A DNA stretch of 64,000 nt from Dama dama. Taxonomy: Eukaryota; Chordata; Mammalia; Artiodactyla; Cervidae. The notes beneath the pieces were generated by a model. It ran no database searches. It saw only the letters and a list, made by a program, of their open reading frames with translations, and was not told the origin of the DNA. This document shows positions 35,521 through 47,299 of the stretch, in pieces (position 1 is the stretch's first letter; each line of letters opens with the position of its first letter). Made by a program: the position numbers and the translations under genes. The stretch covers positions 21,496,501-21,560,500 of the forward strand of contig NC_083689.1 in the NCBI RefSeq assembly GCF_033118175.1. The letters are read 5' to 3'.

Positions 35521-36054
35521 GAGAGATTCAGCATGTAAATTCAGGGGGCCCCACAAATATGCACTCTATAGCAAGGCCCCAAAGGGTGAAGCAGAGACGG
35601 ATGGCCCGGGTATTTTGCACCCCTGATCCCCAGCCCTGACTGGGATCCAGCTCCCTTTAGAAAGAGGGGACCAAGCTGTGATCAGCCTCATCCATCTACA
35701 TCTTGGCTGGAGGCTTTGGAGGGCTGAATATGTGTGTATATATCTGTGTGTGTGTTCATATGCTTATGCACTAACTTAACCCCCCACCACCTAGAATGGA
35801 AATACCCTTGCACCCACAGTCACGTGGACAGGCACAGAAGGAAAATCCCCAGTCATCCACATTCTCACTCAGCCTGATGGAGTAGACACAAATTCTACAG
35901 GCACACGGACACCATGTTCAACTCCAGATACCCCAGGCCACGCCAGGCCACATGTGGACTTGTGGAAATGCATGCCTCTATCCACACAGACATTCTCAAT
36001 ATCTTGCAGGGAGCCTAGGAGTCTTGAAGACTCTGCTGCATTTTGACTCTGTGG

Positions 36055-36226
36055 AATTTTTTTAAAAATATGTATTCATTTCATTTGGCTGCACTAGGTC
36101 TTTATTGTGGCATGCAAACTCTTAGTTGTGGTATGTGGGATCTAGTTCCTTGACCAGGGATTGAACCCAAGCCTTCCGCATTTGGAAGCATGGATTCTTA
36201 GCCACTGGACCACCAGGGAAGTCCCG
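36055..36226 (-). repeat. tRNA-derived SINE (CHR type)
   Basis: Complement SINE with 'ccttgaccagggattgaacc' and 'ccactggaccaccagggaag'. Its left 59 bases are copied at 34727-34785. Confidence 0.85.
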
Positions 36227-36229
36227 GTC

Positions 36230-36830
36230 TGTGGGATTTTGCATGTATGTGCATGACCATACATGTCTCCTGACTTGGTGTGTCTACGGATCTTTGTTTT
36301 TCAACATGACATCTGTCCACCTAGGTGTCTGTCTGTTTCTGAGTCTGCAACACTGTTTGGGTGTGTCTGGCTATGTGTCTCTGTGTGTGTGTGTGACTAT
36401 GTCTGGCTATGAATCTGACTTGAGGTTGGGCCCTGACCATGTCTGTCCCTTTGGTACTGCTCTACATCTGTGCCCTGTGCATTTCTGTCTCTTGCCTGGG
36501 TCTGTTTCTCTGATATTCCATTTGAATTGACAACTGTGGTCTCTGTGTGTGTGTCTGTTGTCTCTGTCTGGAGCTGTTTGCTGGGTGCAAGCTGTGTGTT
36601 ATCCCCCTGCACCTGTCATCTGGATGGACAAGGACTTCTTTATGTGTGTGTTGTCCCTCTGTACTCGTCACCTTGTGTGCTGCCTTTATAACTGGGTATC
36701 TCTCTGTGTCTGTCTGCGGTCTGTCGCTGTTCTGGCCTGTTTGTGTTGGTCACTTCCTGGCCATGTGTGTGTTGCCTGTTGGTGCCTGTGTTCTGTCTGC
36801 TGTCCATCCACCTTCCTGGTGCCCCCCGGG
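36230..36830 (+). repeat. degenerate TG/TCTG-rich region
   Basis: Loose repeats of 'tgtgtctgtctgtt', 'gtgtgtgtgtgactatgtct' and 'tctgtgtgtgtgtctgttgt'. No gene is recognised. It resembles the TG-rich array at 14.8-15.6 kb in style. Confidence 0.65.
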
Positions 36831-37262
36831 TCCACTCTCCATCCTGGCTCCCTCTGGTGGTACCATAAGGAATGGCCAGTGCAGATGGACCAAAGTGAAA
36901 AGAGTTGAAGGAAGAGGAAGAATTTTAGGCAAACTGTGAGTCCTGGGCTGCTACAGAGAAGGGAAGGTTTGGGTGTGATGGTGGGGACAACACATGGCCC
37001 AGCCTGGCAGACCTTGGGGGGTGGATCTGGCCTCTGAGCCTACAGACCTCTTGCCCACCCATCCTGCGGAAGGCTAGAAGGCAGGACGCCTGGGTCTCTC
37101 ACAGTGGGTGGGGGCAGGAGCGTTCCTCTGGGGACGTCACTCATTAAACTTCCTCTCTCAGCCACACAGGAAGCTGAGACGGCTCAGGGCCCAGCCCCGA
37201 GAAAGCACAGGCCCCCAGGACCCTTGGGGAAAGGGTCCTGCTGGGCCAGCCCTCCAGGGACC

Positions 37263-40200
37263 ATGGGATCCACAGCCGAGTAAGAGCTGCCCCCTCTCCC
37301 ATCCTCTGGACCAAGATTCCCAGACCAGGCCTGGGCTGGGGCTGAGGGGAGCAAGGTTGGGGCAGGCCCGGGAGGGACCGTGAGCCACAGGGGCAGGTGG
37401 ATGGAATCAGAGCAGGACTCAGCTGGCCTACAGTTTGGACTCTGTTCTCAGGCACATTCAGGCCACTCTGGGACCTCTCCCAGTCTCTCTCTCCCTCTCC
37501 CTCTGTATGATTAAGTTTGTTCCTCTGAGCGTGTGCCTTTTGATACATCTCAGTGATGGGGAGTCTGGCTTCCGGGGTCAGCAGTGGGGGAAGGGGGACT
37601 CTGCGTGTCTGTGTGTGTGTGATTGATTGTGTGGGATTTATGTCAGTGTGAGGATGAAGCTCAGTGTGAGGAGGTCCCCATGTCTGGGACCGTGTATCTG
37701 CACTCCCTTCCCATCCTCTTTCTCTGTCTCTCTCTCTCTGAGCCCAGTCCCTGAAGCCTCTGCACGGTAGTGGAGGGAGAGGGCCAGGGGAGGAAGGCAG
37801 AGATGGCAGGCTTCCCAGGAGGCTCAGGGCAGGGCACACTGCCCTCTTTCCTTTGATAGGAAACCTGGGGTCAGTCCCCAGGGCCCCATGAAGTCTTGGG
37901 GCAGGGCCTCACACGTATACCCAGTGACCCAACCGGCTGTGCAAGAAAAGGGGGATGTTATTCACCTTCACACTGGCTCAGTCACACATGCACACAGTCT
38001 TACCTGGAGAGTCCAATCTTTTCAGGCAAACACAGTATAGAACTGCACACACACATACACACACACACACACAATCACACACATGTGCGGGCACACACAG
38101 AAGCAAGTCCCTGGACCCACTAAACCCTTTTCTGTCCCACAGAGGGGGTCCCCCTGCCCTGTTTGATTGGTTCTTCGAAGCAGCCTACCCTGCCTCCCTG
38201 CAGGAAGGTGAGTCAGGGGCCGTCGCTGGAGGAGGGGAGATGGAGGGTGGGCCTGGGGCCCTGCACTTAGTAGCTCATTTTCCGTGCAGATCCCCCCATC
38301 CTGCGGCAGTTCCCCCCAGACTTCCAGGACCAGGTATGCAGGCTGGCTCCTTTCTTCCCCCAGGGCCAGGGCCTGTTCCCTGGGGGGAGGGGACCCAGTG
38401 TCTCGGACCGGGACCACCACCGCGAGCTCTGCGGTGGGGCCCAACCCAAGTGGCCAAGCAGTGTGTGCTTCTCTTCATCCCCAGGAATCTATGCAGATGG
38501 TGCCTAAATTCTGCTTCCCTTTTGATGTGGAAAGGTATGGAAGGAAGCAGACCTCCGAGGACCCAGGGATCCAGACCTCTCATGGACCCCTCAGTACTCA
38601 AACACCCAGAGACTCAGACAGCAGAGCTCATATGCCCAGGGATCTGAAATTCAGGGGCCTAGGGACTCAGACACCCAGGGACTCTGACAAATAGTGACCT
38701 ATACACAAAGGGACTCATTTACCCAGGGACTCAGGGTTCCAAAGGCCCAGGGATTCAGGGGCCCAGGAATCCAGGGGTCCAGGGACCCAGGGCCTCAGAG
38801 GCTCAGAGATCCAGGGACTCAGGGACCCAGGGGTTCAGGGATCCAGGGACTCAGGGACCCAGGGCCTCAGGGATCCAGGTACTGAGGGGATCCAGGGACT
38901 GAGGGGTCCAGGGGCTCAGGGACCCAGAGGCTTGGAGATTCAGGGGCTTTGGGATCCAGGGACAGAGGGACCCAGGGACTCAGAGAACCAGGGACCCTGT
39001 CAACTAGGGACCTATACGCCCAGGGCCCCAGACTGATGGACACAGTATAAGGAGCACTGTCAGGGGCATGGAGGGGAGGGGGTTCACAGGGCTGGGATGC
39101 CCAGGTCTCTGAGAGCCTTTCCTGCTCCCAGGGAGCCCCCCAGCACCGCTGTGCAGCATTTCACCTTCGTGCTCACGGATCTGACCGGCACTCGCAGGTT
39201 TGGTTTCTGCCGCCTGCGGGCTGGTGCTCTCAGCTGTCTCTGTATCCTCAGGTGTGGGAGATGGGGGTCTGGGGGTGGGGGTTGGGGCCTCTGCCCAGGG
39301 GCACTACATGGAAACTGTGTCCACTCTCCACAGCCACCTGCCTTGGTTTGAGGTGTTCTACAAGCTGCTGAACACAGTGGGGGACCTCCTGGCCCAAGAC
39401 CAAGTGAGACCAACCCTCCCTGTCATTTCTGCAGGAGTCCCAGCCCCTCCCCGCCCACCACCACCACCCAAGCCCTCAGCCTCCCAGGCCTGACCTGGGC
39501 CCCTTGACTCCTCCCAGACCACCCAGCCTGAGTCAAGACCCTCAGAGTCCCCAACCCACGTCCTGGCTCAGACATCCCACCCCCACCCAGGTCTCAGAGG
39601 TGGATGAACTTCTTCTGAATCTGCTGCAGCAGCCCCTTCCTGGGACCCAGGCATCAATAGGTCTAGAGCTGGTGAGTACTCCTCACCCCTGGGCAGCGGG
39701 GGACCTCTGGTGGCGGGATAGGCTGTACCCAGGCCCTAAGGAGTACACACCACACCTCTCCCCCAGGGCAGTGGAGTGAAGATTGCCAGTGCACAAGGCC
39801 TGCAGCCCCCTGTCCCTGGAAAGAACATGTCGGTGAGCAGAGATGGGGAACCCTGGAAGGCTGGGATCCACGTGAGGACAATCCACTGACTGATCGGTCC
39901 TCACCCTTGCCCTGTTCCCCCAATCCCTCGCTAGCTGTCCTGCTTCGTGGCCCCCGACTCCGGCCGCCTGCCATCCATTCCTGAGAACGTGAGTAGAGAC
40001 CCCAGGAGGGAGTTCTCGGGGAGGGTAGAGGTCCAGAAACCAGGAGGGGGCTGTGAGATCCTGTGGTCCCTCGTGTCCAGCATCTGTCTCTTTTCTTCAG
40101 AGGAACCTAACGGAGCTGGTGGTGGCGGTGACCGACGAAAACATCGTGGGACTGTTCGCCGCCCTCTTGGCAGAGCGAAGGGTCCTGCTCACGTCTAGCA

Positions 40201-43200
40201 AACTGAGCACAGTGAGGCGGGGGTCGCCGGTCCAGGGAGGGACAGAGGCCTCGCTTGGCCTCTAGGGGCGGGACAACCGGGGCGGATTCCTAGCTCTAAC
40301 CCCATTAGGCGAGACCCGAGGACAAAGTCCTGGCTCTGCGCCTTTGAAGGTCATGGTTTTGTTGAACCCTGGTTCCACCTTGCTGGGGGAAATCTGAGGG
40401 GGATGCTGTATAGTCTGGCTTTGGTGCGCTGAGTCCAGGCTCCACCCACTACGGGACGGAACAAGACTGGCTCCGCCCCCCGAAGGGTGAGCGCAGGGGG
40501 GGCCTAAATTCCAGCTCCGCCCCTAGCGAGGAAGGACTGGGGACTTGGAGGTTGCAAGCTGGCCCCACCCCTAGGGGCGGGACCAGGGAGGGACTGAATT
40601 CTAGCTCCACCTCTTTAGGGGTGGGGTCAGTGAGGCTAACCGTTGCTCCACCCCCAGAGGCGGGACCAGGTCCGGCTCAATTCTGCTTCTTTCAGGATGG
40701 GGTTGGTGGGCTGGGTGGCTGTCTTACCCCTAAAGGAGAGTGATCCGGAGAGTTGAATATTAGCTTCGCCCCCTAGAGAGAAAGAGACTAACACGTGCCG
40801 AGTCCTGGCACCACCTGCCCCCAGCACTGTAATTTGCAGAATTATTGGCCTTCACGTGAAAGCGTTTGAGTTTTCACTTCTTACCCAGTATTCGCTGAGG
40901 AAGGGGGTGGAGGGAGACAGGAGACTGAGGACGTGAGGAATGGAGTCGGGGGAGCCACCGTCCCAGCGAGGAATCCTTGAAGTTGGGAGTCCAGGCTCTG
41001 ACTCCAAGGGGTCCCCTCCACCCGTCCCCAGCTGACCTCCTGTGTCCACGCGTCCTGCGCTCTCCTGTATCCCATGCACTGGGAGCACGTGCTGATTCCC
41101 ACGCTGCCGCCGCATTTACTGGACTACTGCTGGTGAGGGGCGGGGCCTGAGGAGGGGGCAGGGCTTGGGGAAGAAGCCTGGGGTCCTGGGGACCCGGGGG
41201 CGGCGCCTGCGTAACCGGGCTCCCTCGGTCGTCCGCAGCGCGCCTATGCCCTACCTCATCGGAGTGCATGCCAGTCTCGCTGAGGTAAGAGGGAGTGGGC
41301 CTGGATGGTCCGGGGGGGCGGAGTGTGTACCCTTCCCTTCCCCTCCCGAGATCCTCGGGCCCTGAGCGGCCACCCCCTCCGACTCCCCAATGCAGAGAGT
41401 GCGGGAGAAAGCCCTGGAGGACGTCGTGATGATGAACTTGGACTCCAATACTTTGGAGACACCTTTCGACGACGTGCAGGCCCTGCCCCCAGACGTGGTC
41501 AGTGTCACCCGCCCCCCAGCCTCCTGCCACATCCGGTTGGCGAGGCCCCGCACCTGCCTGCTCAGCGCTGCCCCCTCGTCCCCCAGGTGTCTCTACTGAG
41601 GCTGCGGCTAAGGAAGGTCGCGCTGGCCCCTGGGGAAGGGGTGTCCCGTCTCTTCCTCAAAGCCCAGGCCCTGCTCTTCGGAGGGTACCGCGATGCCCTC
41701 GTCTGCAGCCCGGTGAGTAGCAGGAACGAGAAGGAAGCAGCCCCGTGGGTGCCTGCAGGATTCAGAATAATAATACCTAGTTTTTACGGAGTGCTTACTT
41801 TGAGCTTCCGTTTGCGTGCTAAGTTGCTTCAGTCGTGTTCGACTCTGCAACCCCATGGACTATAGCCCTCCAGGCTCCTCTGTCCATGGGGTTCTCCAGG
41901 CAAGAATACTGGAGTGGGTTTCCATTTCCTTCTCTAGCGCTTCTGTTTGCTCATCTGTAAAATGGGACCCCAATAGTACCCACCCAAAAAGGTCCCAAGT
42001 GTCTGAAATGCTCGGACAGTGCTTGGCACGTCTCAATAGATAAACACTAGGTTTTACAGTTGCTCTTATTATCTCAACGCTCATAACAATACAATGAGAG
42101 GGATACTATTATGGCCCCAGTTTACATCTGAAAAAACCAAGGCTTGGCGAAAACCCACAGCAGGTGGGTGTTGAAGCCAGGGCTTTGATCTGCTGACTTT
42201 CAACCCTGACACCCTCCCACCCCTACCCCCAGTTTCTCACAACTGTTCTATAAAGAGGTTGTCGGGGAGTTCGATCATTTGAAAATCTGATGTTCCAGTC
42301 AGCTCTGCCCTTGAGCTCAGCCGGAAACGGTGCATTTCTCCTCCTCCTCCGTCTCCACTCCAGGCTAGCCCCCTTGTTTGTTTGTTGCCTGGATCAGCGC
42401 TCTCATCGAGTCTCTATAAGTCCCCTCTCCGGGTTCTCACCCTCGCGCTCCATAGTCTGACCTCCTCGCAACCTCCAGAAGTCACTTGGGAGCATGAGTC
42501 AAATCCCATCTGCCACCTCCCTCCGGGTAAAAGCCCAGGTCCTCCCTGCTGCCCATGAAGTCCTGCTGGAGTTCAAGCACACAGAGGCACTCCATCAGTG
42601 TTCGCCGCGCAGAGGGACGGTAGAATAAGGAGGGCAGAATAAGGGATCCAGGAGAGCCGTGAGGAGCTTAGAATTCGAGTCCTTCTTCCAGGGCCAGCCT
42701 GTCACCTTCAGTGAAGAAGCCTTCTTGGCCCAGAAACCCGGGGCGCCGCTGCAGGCCTTCCACCGGCGGGCTGTCCACCTGCAGCTATTCAAACAGGTGG
42801 GCCGGAGCCTTGGGGGCGGGGCTGAGGCCGGGGGGCGGGGCTAGGGGCGCTGATAAGCGCATCCCAGAGGGCGGAGCCAGGGCTGGAGGGATGTACGCCT
42901 GGGCTCACTGGGCGGGGCAAGAGTTGGCCCTGCCGGACCCCCCACTCCATGGTCTCCGGGGTGGGAGAGGCATGAATTCTCGGATCTCTAAAAATGGAAG
43001 CCCCTGATCTGAGTTCCTAGGGATAAGTTTTACTTCTAGGTCCCTGAGGAGATTGGGCTGGAACCAAATTATTGAGTCCTAACGTGGGGGCCTCCTGGAT
43101 CGAGAATGGAGGTTCATATCAGACTCCCTTTGTGGGGAAGGGAGGCAGGCTGGCCTCTTGGACCCCAGGGATGGGGGGAGGGGGAGGTCGAACCGGACTT

Positions 43201-46200
43201 TTGTGTTCTTGGGAGAAAGTTGGATGAACTTCAGTGTCCTTCAGGGCGAACTGGCTTCTAGAGTCCCTGGAGGTGGAGTCGACCTCTTCCCAGGGTCACA
43301 GAGAGGTGGCAGGCATGTATGGAGTCTGGTCCCTGAAGACAGATCCTGACTTGGGGTGGGGAGGGGCGGACCTCTGGCTTGTTGAGGTGGGCTCCAGGCT
43401 CCTGGGGCCTCATGTTGGGGAAGGGTGGGGCCAAGGATGTCTTCTATGTCTTGAAGGGAGTAGATCCCTAGAATTCGCATTCTAATGTTTTGAGCACCCT
43501 AATTTCCTGTTTCTCCCACACCCCCAGTTCATCGAAGGCCGACTGGAGAAGCTGAACACAGGTGAAGGCTTCTCAGACCTCTTCGAGCAGGAGATCACTT
43601 GTAGTGGGGCCTCCTCAGGTAAGCTCTGCACCTGGCCTCAGAGCCCCCACCCCACCAGCGCCCCTGCTTAAGCCCACCCACCCTGAAAATGCTATACTCT
43701 CTGCTCTCTTCTCTGCAGGGACACTCCGCTCCTACCAGCTTTGGGCAGACAACCTGAAGGTAGTACCACCACTTTTAGCGTTTATCGCAAGATTAAATTA
43801 AACCCATAGCCATCCTCACTATACCCATTTATAGAAAGAGGTGAAAAAAATCAAGACTCAGGGAGAGGGACTTCCCTGGCGGTCCAGCAGTTAGGACTCT
43901 GCGCTTCCAATGCAGAGGGCAGGGGAGTCTGATCCCTGGTCAGAGAACTAAAATCCCACATACCACACACACACAAAAAACACACAACAAACAAAAAACC
44001 TCTATGCCTATGGTGATAGTTATGCAACCACTGTAAACCTACCAAAAATCATTGAGTTGTGCAACTAAGGCAAGTGACTTGTATGGTGTGTAAATTATAA
44101 GTCAGTTTTTTAATTTATTTAATAAAAAAGAAGATTCAGAGAGGGAGAAGGGTTTTTCCAGCAACACACAGCCGAGGTGGGCAGGGGGGGTCTAGGATAA
44201 CCCCACGTGCCTATGCCTCTCTTCCTTGGCTTTCTCTCCACAGAAAGGGGGTGGTGCCCTTCTGCACTCCGTCAAGGCCAAGACCCAACCAGCTGTCAGG
44301 AACATGTACCGCTCGGTGAGGCTGGGGTGGACAGACCAGTTACCAGGGTGACCAAGCCAGAGGATGTTTTAACCTCCCGTTTAGAGGACAATTTATCAGA
44401 ACTGAACCAGCAGTTAAACCACTTGCGATGTTTCCTACTTTTATTTTCCATTGACTGTGTTCTTTCACATTTGTTAGATCACGGTCTTTCCTATTTAAAA
44501 ATGATCACCAGGATTCTTTGGCAAACATCTTGGGGTATTCCTTCTGAGACACTAACATTCCTGCTTCCATGCTTAGTGTTTTGTTTTTCTCCCAAATCCA
44601 AAAGTTTCCTGGGACCAGCTCCCGCAGCTCAGAACCATCTATTGAATTTTTATTCTTTGCTCGGCTTTTGAACACTGACTTTTTACGGTGTTCCGGCTTT
44701 GCCACTCCCTGTTTCATTTGGGGGTTATCTCCTCAGGGAATATTCCTTTTGTATTAGTCAAAGAGGCATGTTTGTATTGACTTCTTAGCTGGTACAGGGG
44801 GATTCTGAATGTATTTTGAGACACCCATGAGCAGATGGCAAGACGAATCTGTCCTCGGGGGTGGAGGGCCCGGTTCTCAATTGCCTGTGTCAAATCACTC
44901 TTTTGGCTCCTCCATAGGCGAAGAGCGGCTTGAAGGGTGTGCAGAGTCTTCTCATGTACAAGGTAAAGTCAGTGGCCAATGCCAGGGGGCAGTGGGGGGA
45001 AGCATTCCTGGCTTACCCACTCTCTTCCTAGGAAGGGGACTCTGGCCTGCAGAGAGGGGGCTCCTTGAGGGCCCCTTCTCTCACCAGCCGCTCAGATCGC
45101 CTGCAGCAGCGCCTGCCTATCACCCAGCACTTTGGACAGGTAAGCCCCCTCCCACCTAGTGCCAATGCACACCCCTGGAATTATCACCAAGTCCTTCTCC
45201 CCTTCCCTGCCTCCAACCAGACATCTCAACTACCCCCAAATGGGGTGCCCACACCATCCCCCATTTACAGAGCCCCCCTGATTCTGTAGCTCCTGAGGCC
45301 CCACCCCCAGCCCCCAAATATGTCCTTTGCAGAACCGGCCCCTTCGCCCTAGGAGTCGTCCTAGCAGGAGACTCAGGCTGGAAGAGAAACCTTCTGAGTC
45401 CCTGGAAGAGAGGTGAGACTCCAAGGCAGGGGGTGGGGGCCAGGACTGATGGGAAAGTGGGTCCCTGGACTCCAGACACTTCAGGGCAGCTGGTGTGGGG
45501 CAGAAACCTGAGGCTGCCCATCCTCACCCAGGACACCCTCCCTGAGCCCAGAGGATGCTCAGGACCCATGGGCAGAGGAAGCGCTAGACGGCAGCTTCCT
45601 GGGGTCTGGAGAAGAACTGGATCTGCTAAGTGAGATATTGGACAGCCTGAGCACGAGAGCCACGCGGATCGGTAGCCTGCGGCCCAGCCAGAGTTTAGAC
45701 TGCTGCCACAGAGAAGACTTGGACAGCTGCCTCAGCCTGGTGAGACCCCCACTCCCTGGCCCCCAAGTCCTTCCCCATTTGTCCATCCAACCTGCCAGCA
45801 CCTGCTTCATCCAAAAGCCAGCAACCTGCCCATCTCCCGTCCCCACCCAGCCTGACATACCGGGAAGATCAAGTTGGCAAGCGGATGACGACAAACTGCC
45901 AGAGCCCCAGTCCCTGTCCCTGCTGCCTCTGCACAACCCCCAGCCTTCAGATGCCACAAGCTCCGGGAAGCACCCCACTTGCCAACTGCCCTCAGAGGCC
46001 AGCCCAGAAATCGAGTCTCCATCCCAGTCTTTGACAGTTTCTTCAGACCCCAGCAGCAAAGAGGACCCTGGATCCTCTCCCACAGAGCCCCAGCCTCTCC
46101 GCTTCTCCCCTCCCCATGAAGCAACTGAAGAATCCACAGCCCAGGAGGACCCCTGCTCCCAGCTCTTGGCAGCACCCAGCCAGCCCAGCCCTCCAGAAAG

Positions 46201-46444
46201 CCCCCAACCTGAGCCCAACTTGGGTGTTACCTGGACATCCCAAGCCCTTGATTCTTTCTTGGATCCGGGTTCTCCAGAGAACCCCAGAGCCCCACCTTCA
46301 GAGGGCCTGCTCGCAGTTCACCTCCAGCCCCTCGAGGAGCCAGAAGCCCCCAGGTCACCAGCTGCACCTGCAAGCAACTGGCAGGAACCCCAGGCCAGGA
46401 GCGGACCCAGAGTCGCTGAGCTTAAAAAGTGTTTTGAAGGTTAA
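37263..46444 (+). CDS. DENND1C: DENND1C (connecdenn 3), complete, 23 coding exons
   Basis: DENN-domain exchange factor for Rab35 that acts at clathrin-linked endocytic membranes and, in human, links Rab35 to actin. Exons: 37263-37279, 38143-38207, 38290-38333, 38485-38534, 39132-39251, 39334-39403, 39591-39671, 39767-39832, 39935-39988, 40101-40211, 41032-41132, 41239-41284, 41396-41497, 41587-41712, 42692-42796, 43528-43618, 43719-43759, 44244-44315, 44918-44962, 45032-45139, 45333-45412, 45532-45739, 45851-46444 (TAA). The total is 2397 nt, 798 aa (human about 801). The first residues are [20 protein letters not shown] (human starts MESRAEGG). The uDENN, DENN and dDENN parts run from residue about 10 to about 400 ([56 protein letters not shown]). 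The Pro/Ser-rich tail is the least conserved part and ends KKCFEG as in human. All junctions are GT-AG and in phase. Confidence 0.95.
38560..39030 (+). repeat. minisatellite of 'gggactca / gggaccca' words in DENND1C intron 4
   Basis: About 45 near-copies of a 9-10 bp word (CAGGGACTC, CAGGGACCC, CAGGGATTC and 'caggggtc') fill almost the whole intron between exons 4 and 5. The words are G-rich in the sense strand and very regular at 38740-38990. Confidence 0.9.
40270..40790 (+). repeat. degenerate array with GC boxes in DENND1C intron 10
   Basis: A unit of about 60-80 bases built from 'ctagctccgcccctag' and 'aggggcgggaccag' recurs at least six times. Each unit places a CCGCCCC box and a GGGGCGG box in inverted pairs, giving many potential Sp/KLF sites within the intron. 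Confidence 0.7.
41813..41938 (-). repeat. Bov-A type SINE in DENND1C intron 14
   Basis: 'gttgcttcagtcgtgttcga', 'gcaaccccatggactatagc' and 'caggcaagaatactggagtg'. A MIR relic follows to about 42240 ('gctcatctgtaaaatgggac'). Confidence 0.85.
43868..43992 (+). repeat. tRNA-derived SINE (CHR-2 type) in DENND1C intron 17
   Basis: 'gggacttccctggcggtcca' to 'aaatcccacataccacacac', with a CA/A-rich tail. Confidence 0.8.
44330..44890. other. AT-rich part of DENND1C intron 18
   Basis: Unlike its GC-rich neighbours, this stretch is AT-rich ('ggacaatttatcagaactga', 'ttcctacttttattttccat'). It is probably an old transposon relic, but no family was recognised. No exon is missing here. Confidence 0.4.
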
Positions 46445-46480
46445 GGACCAAGGGTCTGGGAGAGACTCTGGCCCCTTGTT

Positions 46481-46486
46481 AATAAA
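46481..46486 (+). promoter_or_regulatory. DENND1C poly(A) signal
   Basis: AATAAA lies only 37 bases after the stop codon, so the 3' UTR is about 55 bases long. Confidence 0.8.
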
Positions 46487-46952
46487 GCCTCAAGAGCCCA
46501 AAGCTGGGTTTTCCTGATGAGTTTATCTGAGAGCCCTCTTTTGCTCAGAAACCCACACCACTCACCACCTCCCCTCCTGAGGCAACCTCAGGCTGGCTCT
46601 TAGGTGCAGCTAAAAGCCCCTCCCTTCCAGGAAGCCCTCCCAACCCCTAGGACCCTTGAGAACTTAGAATTCCTCTCCCAACCGCCTATGTGCCCTGTAG
46701 GAGTCTCCTTCATCTAGGCTAATTCCTACTCCTACCAGCCCACAGGAAGGTCTTATAATATCTCACCACCCACTATAGAGATATATGTGTAAAGTGAGCA
46801 GCCTCAGTGTCCTCTGCCATCAAGGGCACAGTCTTAGAAGCACCTTCTTCCCTTCTATTGTTAAGCACTGGGTGGGTTTGATTGCCCAGGGAGGGCTCTG
46901 CCTTCCCCCAAGGTCACACAACCAGGAAGGGTGATGGGTAGAGGAAGGGGAC

Positions 46953-47024
46953 CTAGATGGGCAGGCAGCCCCGCACCGTCTCCTTGGAGTCCTGGGGAGC
47001 CCGGGCCTCAGCTGCGTGGGAGAA
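46953..47024 (-). CDS. CRB3: CRB3 alternative last exon (isoform B, CLPI end)
   Basis: On the minus strand a TTTCAG acceptor opens a 72-nt coding segment, FSHAAEARAPQDSKETV then RGCLPI and TAG. It closely matches the human CRB3B tail (ends GCLPI). It joins in frame to an internal donor of the upstream exon: CAG|GTGGGT, with the exon ending at 47363. The predicted isoform is 126 aa. CLPI replaces the ERLI PDZ ligand of isoform A. In human the B isoform is tied to spindle and ciliary roles. Confidence 0.85.
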   Translation of the reverse strand, partial: FSHAAEARAPQDSKETVRGCLPI

Positions 47025-47299
47025 CTGAAAGGAAAGGAGAGGGGGGGAGTGTCGGGCCTGTGCGGCAGCGGGACAGATAACCGATGGTGCAGCAAGCGAG
47101 GAGGTGGGTCCCCAGCCCTAGCACCCCAACTGCAGGCAGAGTCAAGCAGAGGCGGCATGCTGCGCAGGGCCCGCCCGGCAGGTGCCCCGTGGCCCCCCAA
47201 GTCCTCCGGAACCATCAGAGGCCGGTGTCTCGGTGGCTGTGAGAGAGCGAGCGCCGGGCAGTCCTGAGCAGTGGTGGTGGCTGCGGCTGGCCCCAGCCT

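Larger units (their letters stand above)
34786..35560 (-). repeat. MaLR MLT1A-type LTR relic, split by two SINEs
   Basis: Complement MLT1A text in order: 'ttagttcattccagccgtta', 'ctggaagtccaagatcaagg' and 'gccgcgtcctcacatggtgg' (34786-35012), then 'attcaccctcatgatgtaat' and 'cctcctaataccatcacctt' (35293-35400). The end is at 35521-35560. An ART2A element and a CHR-2 SINE interrupt it. Confidence 0.7.

Noticed and set aside
38560..39030. CRISPR-like regular short repeats
   Set aside because: Units of 9-10 bp without unique spacers inside a vertebrate intron make this a minisatellite, not a CRISPR array.
45559..46218. 219-aa antisense open frame over the last DENND1C exons
   Set aside because: It is a shadow of the Pro/Ser-rich coding sequence on the other strand, with no family similarity.
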